Below are positions 7,994 through 15,890 of a stretch of DNA of 64,000 nucleotides, one piece after another. The DNA lies in contig NZ_VFPO01000001.1 of NCBI RefSeq assembly GCF_006716765.1, forward strand, positions 6,076,001 to 6,140,000, in the 5' to 3' direction. The notes beneath the pieces are model-generated. The model searched no databases. It was not told where the DNA came from and saw only the letters and a list, made by a program, of their open reading frames with translations. The DNA is from Actinomadura hallensis (lineage in GTDB: Bacteria > Actinomycetota > Actinomycetes > Streptosporangiales > Streptosporangiaceae). Positions within the stretch are counted from its first letter, which is position 1. Each line of letters starts with the position of its first letter. A program made the position numbers and the translations under genes.

Positions 7994-8938
7994 TCAGACG
8001 GCCGGCCCGGTGAACACCCGCAGCCGCCAGACGAATACCGCAGCCGCCACCTACACCACGAGGGCGACGGTGAAAACGCCGACCGCCTTGCTCCTGCATG
8101 GCACAAGCACCGGCCTCCAAGTGCGCGCCGGTGGGCGGCGCCGAGACGCTGCGGGACCCGCCCGTCCGCCGAGCTCGGCGCCGGGCGCCGCACCGAGGGT
8201 GGTCGCGCCCGTCGACGGCGCGATCGACGCGGCGCCCGGCCGCCGGGCGGCTCGGCGTCGCCATGCCGGAACCCTGCCGCCTGTGCAGTGCGCGCCGGCG
8301 CCGACGGCACCCTCTTCGAGTGGCTGACGACCCTCTACCGGCCCTGGTCGAAAATGGACGCCGAGGTGGTGTCCGGCGCGGCGACCGCGGCGCTCGGATG
8401 GCTCGCCAAGTCGGGCTGCACCGCCTCCACCGACCACCACTAGCTGTTCCCCCGGGCGCGGGGACCTCTTCGCGGCGGGGATCGAGGCCGCGCGGGAGAT
8501 CGGCGCCCGGTCCCACCCCTGCCGGGGAGTCGATGGCCCGCGGCGTCCAGGCGGGCGCCGGCGCGTGCGCGTGGGAGGGGTGACCGGCGGCGGGTGGCGG
8601 CGCGCAGCCGACGGCCGGCGGCTGGAGCTCCGCGCCTGCCCAGGAGCGTTGCCGGGTCCCGGATGGCCGCCCGGCCAAGCGCGTGGACGCGAGAAACGCG
8701 GCCGGTGCCACCCGCGCCTACGGCGCTGGGCTGCGCGCCCAAACGGCCCGGCGGAGGCGGCGGCTCGGGGTCTGCCGCGCTGCATTGGCGCTGATGCGCG
8801 CAAAGGCAGGCGCGGGCGGTGGGACGGATGGCGTCCCCCCGGGCTGTCCAGTCGAACTCGGCGGGGGCGGCGGGTCCGGGCGGGTGCTGATCGATAAATG
8901 GTTGGTGGATGAACGGGACATGGCCGTAGGTTGCGGGC
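7994..8938. other. Gene-poor stretch with degraded coding traces
   Basis: Apart from the amidohydrolase remnant, no frame here has a plausible start, ribosome site and family signature. A short KTPTALLLHGTSTG reading near 8075-8120 hints at another decayed gene. From about 8546 to 8938 the sequence is GC-rich without recognisable motifs. Confidence 0.5.
8290..8545 (+). pseudogene. Decayed amidohydrolase (8-oxoguanine deaminase-like) fragment
   Basis: The frame through 8306-8440 reads GTLFEWLTTLYRPWSKM, then ALGWLAKSGCTASTDHH and stops at TAG 8441-8443. The next frame continues DLFAAGIEAAREIGAR and HPCRG, and a third gives SMARGV. Read together these match the order of motifs around the second metal-binding region of 8-oxoguanine deaminase/hydroxyatrazine hydrolase-type amidohydrolases (…TSSDHLYLFP…EAAREIG…CRGSMSRG, from memory). 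At least two frameshifts, and loss of the N-terminal HxH and C-terminal halves, make it non-functional. The next intact gene is another purine deaminase-like enzyme. Confidence 0.6.
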
Positions 8939-9967
8939 GTGCGTGATTTGGTCGGCCTGCCCAAGGCCCATTTGCATGTCCATCTGGAGAGTGCCGTGCG
9001 GTGGGCCACGCTTCGGGAGATCGGCGCCGCGAACGGCATGGAGGTCCCCGAAGACGGTGTGCGGTTCGGGAGTTTCTCCGCCTTCTTCGCTACGAACGAC
9101 CTCGTTCGCGCGTGTCTGCAGCGGCCTGACGACTTCCGGAGGGTCGCCTACGAGTTCTGCGAGGACGAGGCCGCGCAGGGAACCCGCTACGCCGAGGTGT
9201 CGTTCACGGCCGCCGGACACGGTGAACGCCTTGGGGACCTCCACATGCCGCTGACCGCCGTCCTTGAAGGTCTGGCAGCCGGGCGGGAGGCGTTCGGGAT
9301 CGAATGTCGCCTGCTGCTCGACCATTCCCGGCGCCGCTCCGTGGAGCGCGCGTGGCGGACGCTCGACCTGGCGCGTCGGCATGACGGCGTCGTGGCGATC
9401 GGGCTCGCGGGGGACGAGGCCCATCCCGGCGACCCGTTCAACGACGTGTTCGCGGCCGCCCGTGACGCGGGGCTCCACGTCGTTCACCACGCGGGCGAGG
9501 CCGAGGGGCCCGCCAGCATCCGGCAGGCGCTCGGCCCCGGACGCACCGAACGGCTGGGCCACGGCATCCGCGTGCTGGACGACCCGGACCTGGTCGCCGA
9601 GGTGAGAGAGCGCCGCATTCCTCTGGAGGTATGCCCCTCCTCCAATGTCGCCTTGGGCTTCGCACCGTCCCTCGACGAGCACCCGCTTCCCCGACTCCGC
9701 GACGCGGGCCTGATCGTGACCATCAACACCGACATCCCCTCTCTGATCGGGGCTCCTCTCGCCACCGAGTACGCGCGCGTCCGCGATGCCTTCGGCTACG
9801 ACGACACCGTCCTCGCCGACCTGGCCCGCGCCGGAGTCGACGCCTCCTTCGCTCCCGCGAACACCAAGAAGCGCATCCACCGCGAGATTGACGCCTGGCT
9901 CGCCCATTCCACGGCTCCCGTGTCGGCCTCGCCGGCTACCTCTTCTCCTGTGACACGTAGGCCATGA
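8939..9967 (+). CDS. Adenosine deaminase-like metal-dependent deaminase
   Basis: A 342-residue member of the adenosine/AMP deaminase family from a GTG start. The metal ligands of the first strand are His11 and His13 (KAHLHVHLE). HAGE at 184-187 and LGHGI around His208 give the zinc and catalytic histidines, CPSSN follows, and Asp265 in NTDIPS is the last metal ligand. The normal TDDP motif is TDIP here, so the second aspartate that contacts the substrate purine in adenosine deaminases is Ile266. That change makes adenosine itself a doubtful substrate. The C-terminal 15 residues are low complexity. Confidence 0.83.
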   Translation: MRDLVGLPKAHLHVHLESAVRWATLREIGAANGMEVPEDGVRFGSFSAFFATNDLVRACLQRPDDFRRVAYEFCEDEAAQGTRYAEVSFTAAGHGERLGDLHMPLTAVLEGLAAGREAFGIECRLLLDHSRRRSVERAWRTLDLARRHDGVVAIGLAGDEAHPGDPFNDVFAAARDAGLHVVHHAGEAEGPASIRQALGPGRTERLGHGIRVLDDPDLVAEVRERRIPLEVCPSSNVALGFAPSLDEHPLPRLRDAGLIVTINTDIPSLIGAPLATEYARVRDAFGYDDTVLADLARAGVDASFAPANTKKRIHREIDAWLAHSTAPVSASPATSSPVTRRP

Positions 9968-9995
9968 GCGCCATCGCCTGCTCCCCCACCGCGTT

Positions 9996-10679
9996 TCACA
10001 GGGCCAGTGGTGAGGCTCGTGGTGGGGGTTCCAGGGCGGTCACGGGGCCTGTGCGAATTTCGCGGAGGAAGGGGTCTGTGTCGTTCTGCCACTGGGCCGG
10101 AGTGCGGACGACCGGGTGGACGGGGAGGCCGAGGCGGGCGGCCGTCTCCTGGGCGGCGTCGTGGGCGGCTGCGCGGGTCACCTCTCCTATGACCAGAACC
10201 TCCACGTCGGTGGGCTGGTCGCCGGGGACGCCCTCGTAGCGTGCCGCCCAAGGGCCGAACAGGTACACCGCGTGGACGGAGGGCAGGGAGCCGAACTCCT
10301 CCGCCACCACGGCGGCCGGGCCGAACGTCAGCATCAGCAGGCGGGAGAGGGGCTCGTACAGGGGGCTTTCGGCGTTCCGGCGGACCAGACGGCCGGCCAG
10401 GGTGCGGCGCAGGGTGAGCAGATCGGCTCGGGCCAACCGCTCCACCTCGCGCATCACGGACGCCAGGTCGGCGCGGAGCATCACGGCGAGATCCAGCATC
10501 GACGTCTCGCGCTCCGGGCCGAGGAGAAGGCGCGCGAGCAGCTCGCCCTGAAGGCGCGAGCGGAAGATCGGGAGCCGGGCGGGCGCGCGGGCCCGGACGT
10601 CGCCCAGGAACGCCCGGGCGATGCGCTCGTCACCCGAGAGGGCGTACCGGCCTGAACCCGGCGCATTGTTCGATCGCAT
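9996..10679 (-). CDS. Winged-helix DNA-binding protein with nucleotidyltransferase-like domain
   Basis: A 227-residue protein. Residues about 40-105 form an ArsR/MarR-like winged helix (SRLQGELLARLLLG…LDLAVML…VMREVERLARADLLT). Residues 115-225 resemble MNT-type nucleotidyltransferases: YLFGPWAARYEG (139-150) takes the place of the GSxxxG loop and TDVEVLVIG supplies Asp158 and Glu160 where DxD is usual, so activity may be altered. Such proteins are often self-contained regulators or toxin-antitoxin partners; no partner gene is visible next door. Direct repeats of TGTTCGA overlap the start codon. Confidence 0.72.
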   Translation of the reverse strand: MRSNNAPGSGRYALSGDERIARAFLGDVRARAPARLPIFRSRLQGELLARLLLGPERETSMLDLAVMLRADLASVMREVERLARADLLTLRRTLAGRLVRRNAESPLYEPLSRLLMLTFGPAAVVAEEFGSLPSVHAVYLFGPWAARYEGVPGDQPTDVEVLVIGEVTRAAAHDAAQETAARLGLPVHPVVRTPAQWQNDTDPFLREIRTGPVTALEPPPRASPLAL

Positions 10680-10688
10680 GTTCGAATG
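10656..10688. promoter_or_regulatory. Possible autoregulatory direct repeat at the 10679 start codon
   Basis: TGTTCGA occurs twice 12 bp apart on the plus strand (CATTGTTCGATCGCATGTTCGAATGC), spanning the start codon of the winged-helix gene. Position and spacing would suit a repressor that binds its own gene. This is a suggestion only. Confidence 0.25.
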
Positions 10689-10753
10689 CTATGCGGCGGG
10701 TACGACGGATCCCGAAGAAACCGCTCCCTGTGGATAACTTCCGGGCACACGAA

Positions 10754-10791
10754 AAGGGCCCGCGCCGGGAGTGCTCCCGGTGCGGGCCCTT
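10754..10791. terminator. Strong hairpin terminator downstream of clpC
   Basis: AAGGGCCCGC followed by CCGGGAG and its complement CTCCCGG…GCGGGCCCTT makes an almost perfect GC stem of about 18 bp with a 2-4 nt loop. It begins 12 bp beyond the clpC stop and also lies downstream of nothing on the plus strand, so clpC is its most likely target. Confidence 0.8.
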
Positions 10792-10802
10792 CCGCAGGAC
10801 GG

Positions 10803-13340
10803 TCAGTCCTTGTTGAAGTTGACCGCGCCCTCGATGGGCGGCGGGCTGTCGGGGACCGTGTCCGGCTTCGGGACGCCCTTGAAGGTGAACTTGGCGGTCT
10901 CCGCCGTCGCGTCCTTGTTCTCGGGGTCGAAGCCCTCGGTGCCCACGATCACGATCTGACCGGGCTTGAGCTCGTTGTACAGGATCTTCTCGGACAGCTG
11001 GTCCTCGATCTCCCGCTGGATCGTGCGGCGCAGCGGCCGGGCCCCCAGCACCGGGTCGTAGCCCCGGATCGCCAGCAGGTCCTTGGCCTCCTGCCGCAGC
11101 TCGATGCCCATGTCGCGATCGCGCAGCCGCTCGTCCACCTTGGCGATCATCAGGTCGACGATCTGGATGATCTCCTTCGGCGTGAGCTGGTGGAACACCA
11201 CGGTGTCGTCGACGCGGTTGAGGAACTCGGGACGGAAGTGCTGCTTGAGCTCCTCCGACACCTTGGCCTTCATCCGCTCGTACGAGCCCTGCTCGTCGTT
11301 CTGCCGGGCGAAGCCCATCGACACGCCCTTGGAGATGTCCTTGGACCCCAGGTTCGTCGTCATGATGATGACGGTGTTCTTGAAGTCCACGACACGGCCC
11401 TGCGCGTCGGTGAGGCGGCCGTCCTCCAGGATCTGCAGCAGCGAGTTGAAGATGTCCTGGTGGGCCTTCTCGATCTCGTCGAACAGCACGACCGAGAACG
11501 GCTTGCGGCGCACCTTCTCCGTCAGCTGGCCGCCCTCCTCGTACCCGACGTAGCCGGGCGGGGAGCCGAACAGCCGCGAGACCGTGTGCTTCTCCATGAA
11601 CTCGGACATGTCGAGCTGGATCAGCGCGTCCTCGTCACCGAACAGGAACTCCGCCAGCGTCTTGGACAGCTCGGTCTTACCCACACCGGACGGACCGGCG
11701 AAGATGAACGAGCCACCGGGACGCTTGGGGTCCTTCAGCCCGGCACGGGTACGGCGGATCGACTGCGAGAGCGCCTTGATGGCGTCCTCCTGGCCGATGA
11801 CCCGCTTGTGGAGCTCGTCCTCCATGTTCAGGAGGCGCGTGCTCTCCTCCTCGGTCAGCTTGAAGACCGGGATGCCGGTGGCGGTGGCGAGGACCTCGGC
11901 GATCAGCTCGTCGGTGACCTCGGCGACGACGTCCATGTCGCCGGCCTTCCACTCCTTCTCCCGCTGCGCCTTCTGGCCGAGGAGCTGCTTCTCGGTGTCG
12001 CGCAGGGCGGCGGCCTTCTCGAAGTCCTGCGCGTCGATCGCGGACTCCTTGTCGCGCCGCACCTCGGCGATCTTCTCGTCGTACTCGCGCAGGTCCGGCG
12101 GAGCGGTCATCCGGCGGATGCGCATCCGCGAGCCGGCCTCGTCGATCAGGTCGATGGCCTTGTCGGGCAGGAACCGGTCGCTGATGTACCGGTCGGCCAG
12201 CTGCGCGGCCGCGACCAGCGCGCTGTCGGTGATCGACACGCGGTGGTGCGCCTCGTAGCGGTCCCGCAGGCCCTTGAGGATCTCGATCGTGTGCGACAGC
12301 GACGGCTCGGCCACCTGGATCGGCTGGAAGCGCCGCTCCAGCGCCGCGTCCTTCTCCAGGTGCTTGCGGTACTCGTCCAGCGTCGTGGCGCCGATGGTCT
12401 GCAGCTCGCCGCGGGCCAGCATCGGCTTGAGGATGCTGGCGGCGTCGATCGCGCCCTCGGCGGCGCCCGCGCCCACGAGCGTGTGCAGCTCGTCGATGAA
12501 CAGGATGATGTCGCCGCGGGTGCGGATCTCCTTCAGCACCTTCTTCAGGCGCTCCTCGAAGTCACCGCGGTACCGGGAGCCGGCGACCAGCGCACCCAGG
12601 TCGAGGGTGTACAGCTGCTTGTCCTTGAGCGTCTCGGGCACCTCGCCCTTGACGATCTTCTGCGCGAGGCCCTCGACGACGGCGGTCTTCCCGACGCCGG
12701 GCTCGCCCACCAGGACGGGGTTGTTCTTGGTACGGCGGGACAGCACCTGCATGACCCGCTCGATCTCCTTGTCCCGGCCGATGACCGGGTCGAGCTTGCC
12801 CTCGCGTGCGGCCTGGGTCAGGTTGCGGCCGAACTGGTCGAGCACAAGCGAGGTGGACGGAGCCGACTCGGACGGACCGCCCGAAGCGGCCGGCTCCTTG
12901 CCCTGGTAACCGTGCAGCAGCTGGATGACCTGCTGGCGCACACGGTTCAGGTCGGCGCCGAGCTTCACCAGAACCTGGGCGGCGACGCCCTCGCCCTCAC
13001 GGATCAATCCCAGCAGGATGTGCTCGGTGCCGATGTAGTTGTGGCCGAGCTGCAGCGCCTCACGCAAAGACAGCTCGAGCACCTTCTTGGCACGCGGAGT
13101 GAACGGGATGTGACCCGACGGCGCCTGCTGACCCTGGCCGATGATCTCCTCGACCTGCTGGCGCACCGCTTCGAGGCTGATCCCCAGGCTCTCCAGAGCC
13201 TTGGCAGCAACGCCCTCACCCTCGTGGATGAGACCAAGGAGGATGTGCTCGGTGCCGATGTAGTTGTGGTTGAGCATCCTGGCCTCTTCCTGGGCCAGGA
13301 CGACAACGCGCCGCGCGCGGTCGGTGAACCTCTCGAACAT
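10803..13340 (-). CDS. clpC: AAA+ unfoldase ClpC, regulatory subunit of Clp protease
   Basis: An 845-residue protein. ATG 13340 is chosen because GAGGAG precedes it and the protein then begins MFERFTDRARR as in all ClpC proteins; an in-frame GTG five codons upstream is less likely. Two Clp N repeats (about 1-70 and 80-145, each with NYIGTEHILLGL) precede AAA+ domain 1 (Walker A GEPGVGKT, 212-219), a UVR-containing middle domain, and AAA+ domain 2 (GPSGVGKT). ClpC unfolds substrates for ClpP1P2. It is transcribed alone, ends at a strong terminator, and has a ClgR-like box upstream. Confidence 0.97.
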   Translation of the reverse strand: MFERFTDRARRVVVLAQEEARMLNHNYIGTEHILLGLIHEGEGVAAKALESLGISLEAVRQQVEEIIGQGQQAPSGHIPFTPRAKKVLELSLREALQLGHNYIGTEHILLGLIREGEGVAAQVLVKLGADLNRVRQQVIQLLHGYQGKEPAASGGPSESAPSTSLVLDQFGRNLTQAAREGKLDPVIGRDKEIERVMQVLSRRTKNNPVLVGEPGVGKTAVVEGLAQKIVKGEVPETLKDKQLYTLDLGALVAGSRYRGDFEERLKKVLKEIRTRGDIILFIDELHTLVGAGAAEGAIDAASILKPMLARGELQTIGATTLDEYRKHLEKDAALERRFQPIQVAEPSLSHTIEILKGLRDRYEAHHRVSITDSALVAAAQLADRYISDRFLPDKAIDLIDEAGSRMRIRRMTAPPDLREYDEKIAEVRRDKESAIDAQDFEKAAALRDTEKQLLGQKAQREKEWKAGDMDVVAEVTDELIAEVLATATGIPVFKLTEEESTRLLNMEDELHKRVIGQEDAIKALSQSIRRTRAGLKDPKRPGGSFIFAGPSGVGKTELSKTLAEFLFGDEDALIQLDMSEFMEKHTVSRLFGSPPGYVGYEEGGQLTEKVRRKPFSVVLFDEIEKAHQDIFNSLLQILEDGRLTDAQGRVVDFKNTVIIMTTNLGSKDISKGVSMGFARQNDEQGSYERMKAKVSEELKQHFRPEFLNRVDDTVVFHQLTPKEIIQIVDLMIAKVDERLRDRDMGIELRQEAKDLLAIRGYDPVLGARPLRRTIQREIEDQLSEKILYNELKPGQIVIVGTEGFDPENKDATAETAKFTFKGVPKPDTVPDSPPPIEGAVNFNKD

Positions 13341-13371
13341 CTCGTCGCTCCTCACAGAGCGGTTGGGCAGA

Positions 13372-13389
13372 GTCCGGAACGTCCGGAAC
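13372..13389. repeat. Tandem 9-bp direct repeat in the clpC leader
   Basis: GTCCGGAAC occurs twice without a spacer (13372-13380, 13381-13389), 32-49 bp before the clpC start codon. It could be a protein-binding site or an RNA feature in the 5' untranslated region; function unknown. Confidence 0.4.
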
Positions 13390-13636
13390 TGTCCTTCCGC
13401 ATGCTAGCCCGCCCCGAGGAGGCCACCCGGTGCACTCCCACCAGGAGACGTTCCCCAGCTAAGCGCTGTTCAGTCTCATCCAACTACCGCAGCGGTGCGT
13501 CATGTTCCCGCTACGCCTCAAGCGAACGGGGCTTTACGCAGGTAGTCCGACGGATGGGCTCGGAGGGCCGAATGGGAGCGAAGTTCCCGGCGCGCGACCC
13601 TTCACCTCGGGACGCCGCACGCGAACCGTCCATTCG

Positions 13637-13653
13637 CTTCGCCGAAAGCGAAC
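13637..13653. promoter_or_regulatory. ClgR-type operator candidate upstream of clpC
   Basis: CTTCGCCGAAAGCGAAC contains CGCCGAAAGCGAAC, which fits the core of the ClgR consensus (CGCYNANRGCGWWS, recalled) at every position, inside an inverted repeat TTCGC-5 nt-GCGAA. ClgR activates clpC and clpP genes in actinobacteria. The site is about 300 bp before the clpC start codon, which is rather far, so a long leader must be assumed. Confidence 0.42.
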
Positions 13654-13908
13654 GGCGAACCGGCGGTCCGGGAGGGACTCCGGCGTGCCGGGACGCGGTC
13701 CGGGGTGAACGTTACGCCTTCGCATGCGCTACGCGCGAGTCACCCAGAGGAGCCTCCGGGCAGGACGCCGGTGCGGCCCAGAGGAACGGCCTGGGAGCCA
13801 TCTGGGAGACGTCCGGAAGACGGACGGCCGGACAGGCCGGCCTGCTCGGCGGAGGGCGAAGCAGCACGAACCCTTCTGGCGGAAGTGAGCGGGCGGATGC
13901 CCGCGGAC

Positions 13909-13978
13909 GATTGATCGTCCGGATCGATCAATCCGGACCGGGTGAACCAACGGCCCGCCCCATGAACGAGACGGGCCG
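13909..13978. terminator. Inverted repeats downstream of lsr2
   Basis: Two hairpins lie between lsr2 and the clpC promoter region. GATTGATC/GATCAATC (13909-13916, 13926-13933) is overlapped by a TCCGGA pair. CGGCCCG/CGGGCCG (13951-13957, 13972-13978) follows with a 14-nt loop. The second is 18 bp past the lsr2 stop and is the better terminator; neither has a U-tract. Confidence 0.45.
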
Positions 13979-13995
13979 CTCCGGGGTGAACCAGG

Positions 13996-14319
13996 TCAGT
14001 TGGCCGCCTCGTACTGCTCGATCACGTGGGCGGGGATCCGGCCGCGCTCATTGACCTTGATGCCATTGTTCTTGGCCCAGGCACGGATCTCTGCGCTGCG
14101 CTCACGGCTGGAAGCGCCGCGCTGCCGGCGCTTGCGCGTGGAACTACCCGCCTTGCGCGACTTCTCCACGAACGGCCGGAGAGAATCCCGCAGCTTCGCG
14201 GCGTTGGCACTACTGAGGTCGATCTCGTACGAGGCGCCGTCGATCGCGAACGTTACGGTCTCGTCCGCCTCGCCACCGTCGAGGTCGTCGACGAGTAGCA
14301 CCTGAACCTTCTGTGCCAT
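13996..14319 (-). CDS. lsr2: Nucleoid-associated histone-like protein Lsr2
   Basis: A 107-residue protein starting MAQKVQVLLVDDLDG at ATG 14319. The N-terminal beta-rich dimerisation domain (about 1-55, with DETVTFAIDGASYEIDL) is followed by a basic linker and a C-terminal DNA-binding domain with the AT-hook-like RGR core in NERGRIPAHVIEQY. Lsr2 bridges DNA and silences AT-rich, often foreign, genes. Its position next to clpC follows Rv3597c-Rv3596c, but lysS is displaced by several genes here. Confidence 0.96.
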   Translation of the reverse strand: MAQKVQVLLVDDLDGGEADETVTFAIDGASYEIDLSSANAAKLRDSLRPFVEKSRKAGSSTRKRRQRGASSRERSAEIRAWAKNNGIKVNERGRIPAHVIEQYEAAN

Positions 14320-15389
14320 GGGGACAGACCCTTTCGCCTTGAGCAAACTGTATTCGGGCGACAAAGATAACCGAGAAGTCTAGTGATGACAATTCAGGAG
14401 CACGCCGTAGAACCGGTACTCACGGCGAAGTCGCCTTCCCTTCGTGACGGCGCGTAATCGGAGCTCAGGGCTTTCCGGCCGGTGCGCGGGCACGCCGGAG
14501 GGCGCGGTGACCACAGCGAGTGCTTTTCCGCCCGCCCGGGAACGCCGAAGAGGTTTTCGGGCGGGACGGGGTGCCGCCGGGCACCGCGCTGACCTGGGCT
14601 GGTGGCCGCGCATTGACCCTGGGGCGCGAACGTCCCGGCTTTCGGGCGGGCCGGCCGTCCGGGAGCGCGCACAGGAGTAAAAGAACCCTGCGGCAGACCA
14701 TAACAGGCCCGGGGACCCGCTGACGCCACCGCCTAATAAGCCCGGCGTGACGGCGCTATCCACGTACCGTGCCGGGAATGCCGCCGCACCCGGGGCCCGG
14801 GCGGCACGTGATCACCGCCCCACCGGCCGATGTGGAGGGATAACGGCCGGAAGGCCCGGATCGAAAATCTGTTGCGGCCGCCGGTGCGGGCGAAGTCCCG
14901 ATCGACGTTCCGCGGCGGGAAGCCCCGGAGCCGCCCGCTCATCCCCAAAATCAGGAGATTGAAGCACAATCCTCCGCCGCTCTCCCATCTTCGACGCGCG
15001 GTCCACGGCGGGATCCGGGCCGCGCGAAGCCGCCCGCGAGGCCAGAGCGCCAGGAAGTAAAGGCACGTTCCCGGCAGGGCCGTATCGCATCGGCGAGTAA
15101 AGCGGAGGCCCTATGCGGTAGGGCCTGCAGACCCGGAGGCAAGGGGTTCCGGACGCACATCCGAAAACGGAGGGGGCGTCCGGGAAGGGGCAGATCCCAC
15201 GCAGATTCCGGGCCGTAACCGGAACGAGCTGGCATTCGCCGACAGAACGCCGGGCCGTCCGAAACAGGGGGCCTGTCCGCGAAAGCCCGCCCGGGAACGC
15301 ATCGGCGCTCCCGCCCGCCGCCGAGGCGGGACGAGAGCGCCGTGAGCCGCACGTCCCTCAGCGCGCGGCCGAGGACGTCCGAGAGGGCC
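14320..15389. other. Unusually long gene-free region
   Basis: About 1.07 kb with no credible gene in six frames: every open frame is a GC-rich chance reading without ribosome site or family signature. I see no tRNA or obvious riboswitch. One clean hairpin, AGGCCCTA/TAGGGCCT with a 5-nt loop, lies at 15106-15126. It separates lsr2 from the RDD operon, both leftward. It could hold an lsr2 leader, an unrecognised RNA, or a decayed insertion. Confidence 0.5.
15106..15126. terminator. Perfect 8-bp hairpin
   Basis: AGGCCCTA (15106-15113) and TAGGGCCT (15119-15126) with loop TGCGG. Without a U-tract, but about 260 bp beyond the end of the leftward RDD gene's upstream side and isolated in non-coding DNA; may be a terminator or part of a structured RNA. 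Confidence 0.35.
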
Positions 15390-15884
15390 TCAGAAGGCCG
15401 AAGAGCCTGCGGGCGGCCGTTTCACCACGAGCGTGCCCGCGAGCCTGTCGTGGAGGGCCTGGCGGCTCGTGCCCTCGAACAGCAGGCCCGCGTTCGCCAC
15501 CCAGAAGACGCCCGCCAGGAGCCCGAGGAACTGGATGGGGCGCGCCGCGATCGGCAGCGAATAGACCGCGGCCCTCAGCACGGAGCGCGGAATCCCCAGG
15601 GGGCCGCTCACGACGGTCTCGCCGCCGTGAGGCCCTCCCTCAGGGACGGTCGCGACCACCTCGATGCCCGCGAAGCGCTTGCCCAGCGTCCGTCCGTACA
15701 GGGCGAGCTGGATCGACTCGTACAGCAGCATGCATCCGGCCACGGCAGGTGGGGCGACGATGTCCACCATGTGCCCGGACACCAGCCCCTGGACGACGAC
15801 GATGACGGGCAGGCCGACGATGAGGGTGTCGACAATGCGCGCCAGGAGGCGCTGCCCCGGTTCGGCGAGCGGTGCCTCCGCCAT
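15390..15884 (-). CDS. RDD family membrane protein
   Basis: A 164-residue integral membrane protein. The RDD signature is visible as RLLARIVDTLIVG near the N terminus, followed by ESIQLALYGRTLGKRFAGI, typical of the conserved Arg/Asp elements. Three hydrophobic segments (about 15-35, 45-60, 100-125) are expected. The C terminus RQALHDRLAGTLVV is the usual family ending. Function of RDD proteins is mostly unknown; some are Na+/H+ antiporters. It follows the second RDD gene by 6 bp and is surely cotranscribed with it. Confidence 0.85.
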   Translation of the reverse strand: MAEAPLAEPGQRLLARIVDTLIVGLPVIVVVQGLVSGHMVDIVAPPAVAGCMLLYESIQLALYGRTLGKRFAGIEVVATVPEGGPHGGETVVSGPLGIPRSVLRAAVYSLPIAARPIQFLGLLAGVFWVANAGLLFEGTSRQALHDRLAGTLVVKRPPAGSSAF

Positions 15885-15890
15885 CGCGAC

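Larger units (their letters stand above)
13341..13995. other. Non-coding region between clpC and lsr2
   Basis: A 655-bp stretch holding the clpC leader with its tandem repeat, the ClgR-like palindrome and the lsr2 3' hairpins. No frame here has a start, ribosome site and conserved protein. TAGCAT (minus strand, 13406-13401) is a possible -10 for clpC but no convincing -35 is seen. Confidence 0.6.

Noticed and set aside
10686..14054. 1122-codon rightward open frame opposite clpC and lsr2
   Set aside because: Mirrors the codon pattern of clpC (Leu/Arg/Val/Asp runs), has no family motif, and clpC is unmistakable on the other strand.
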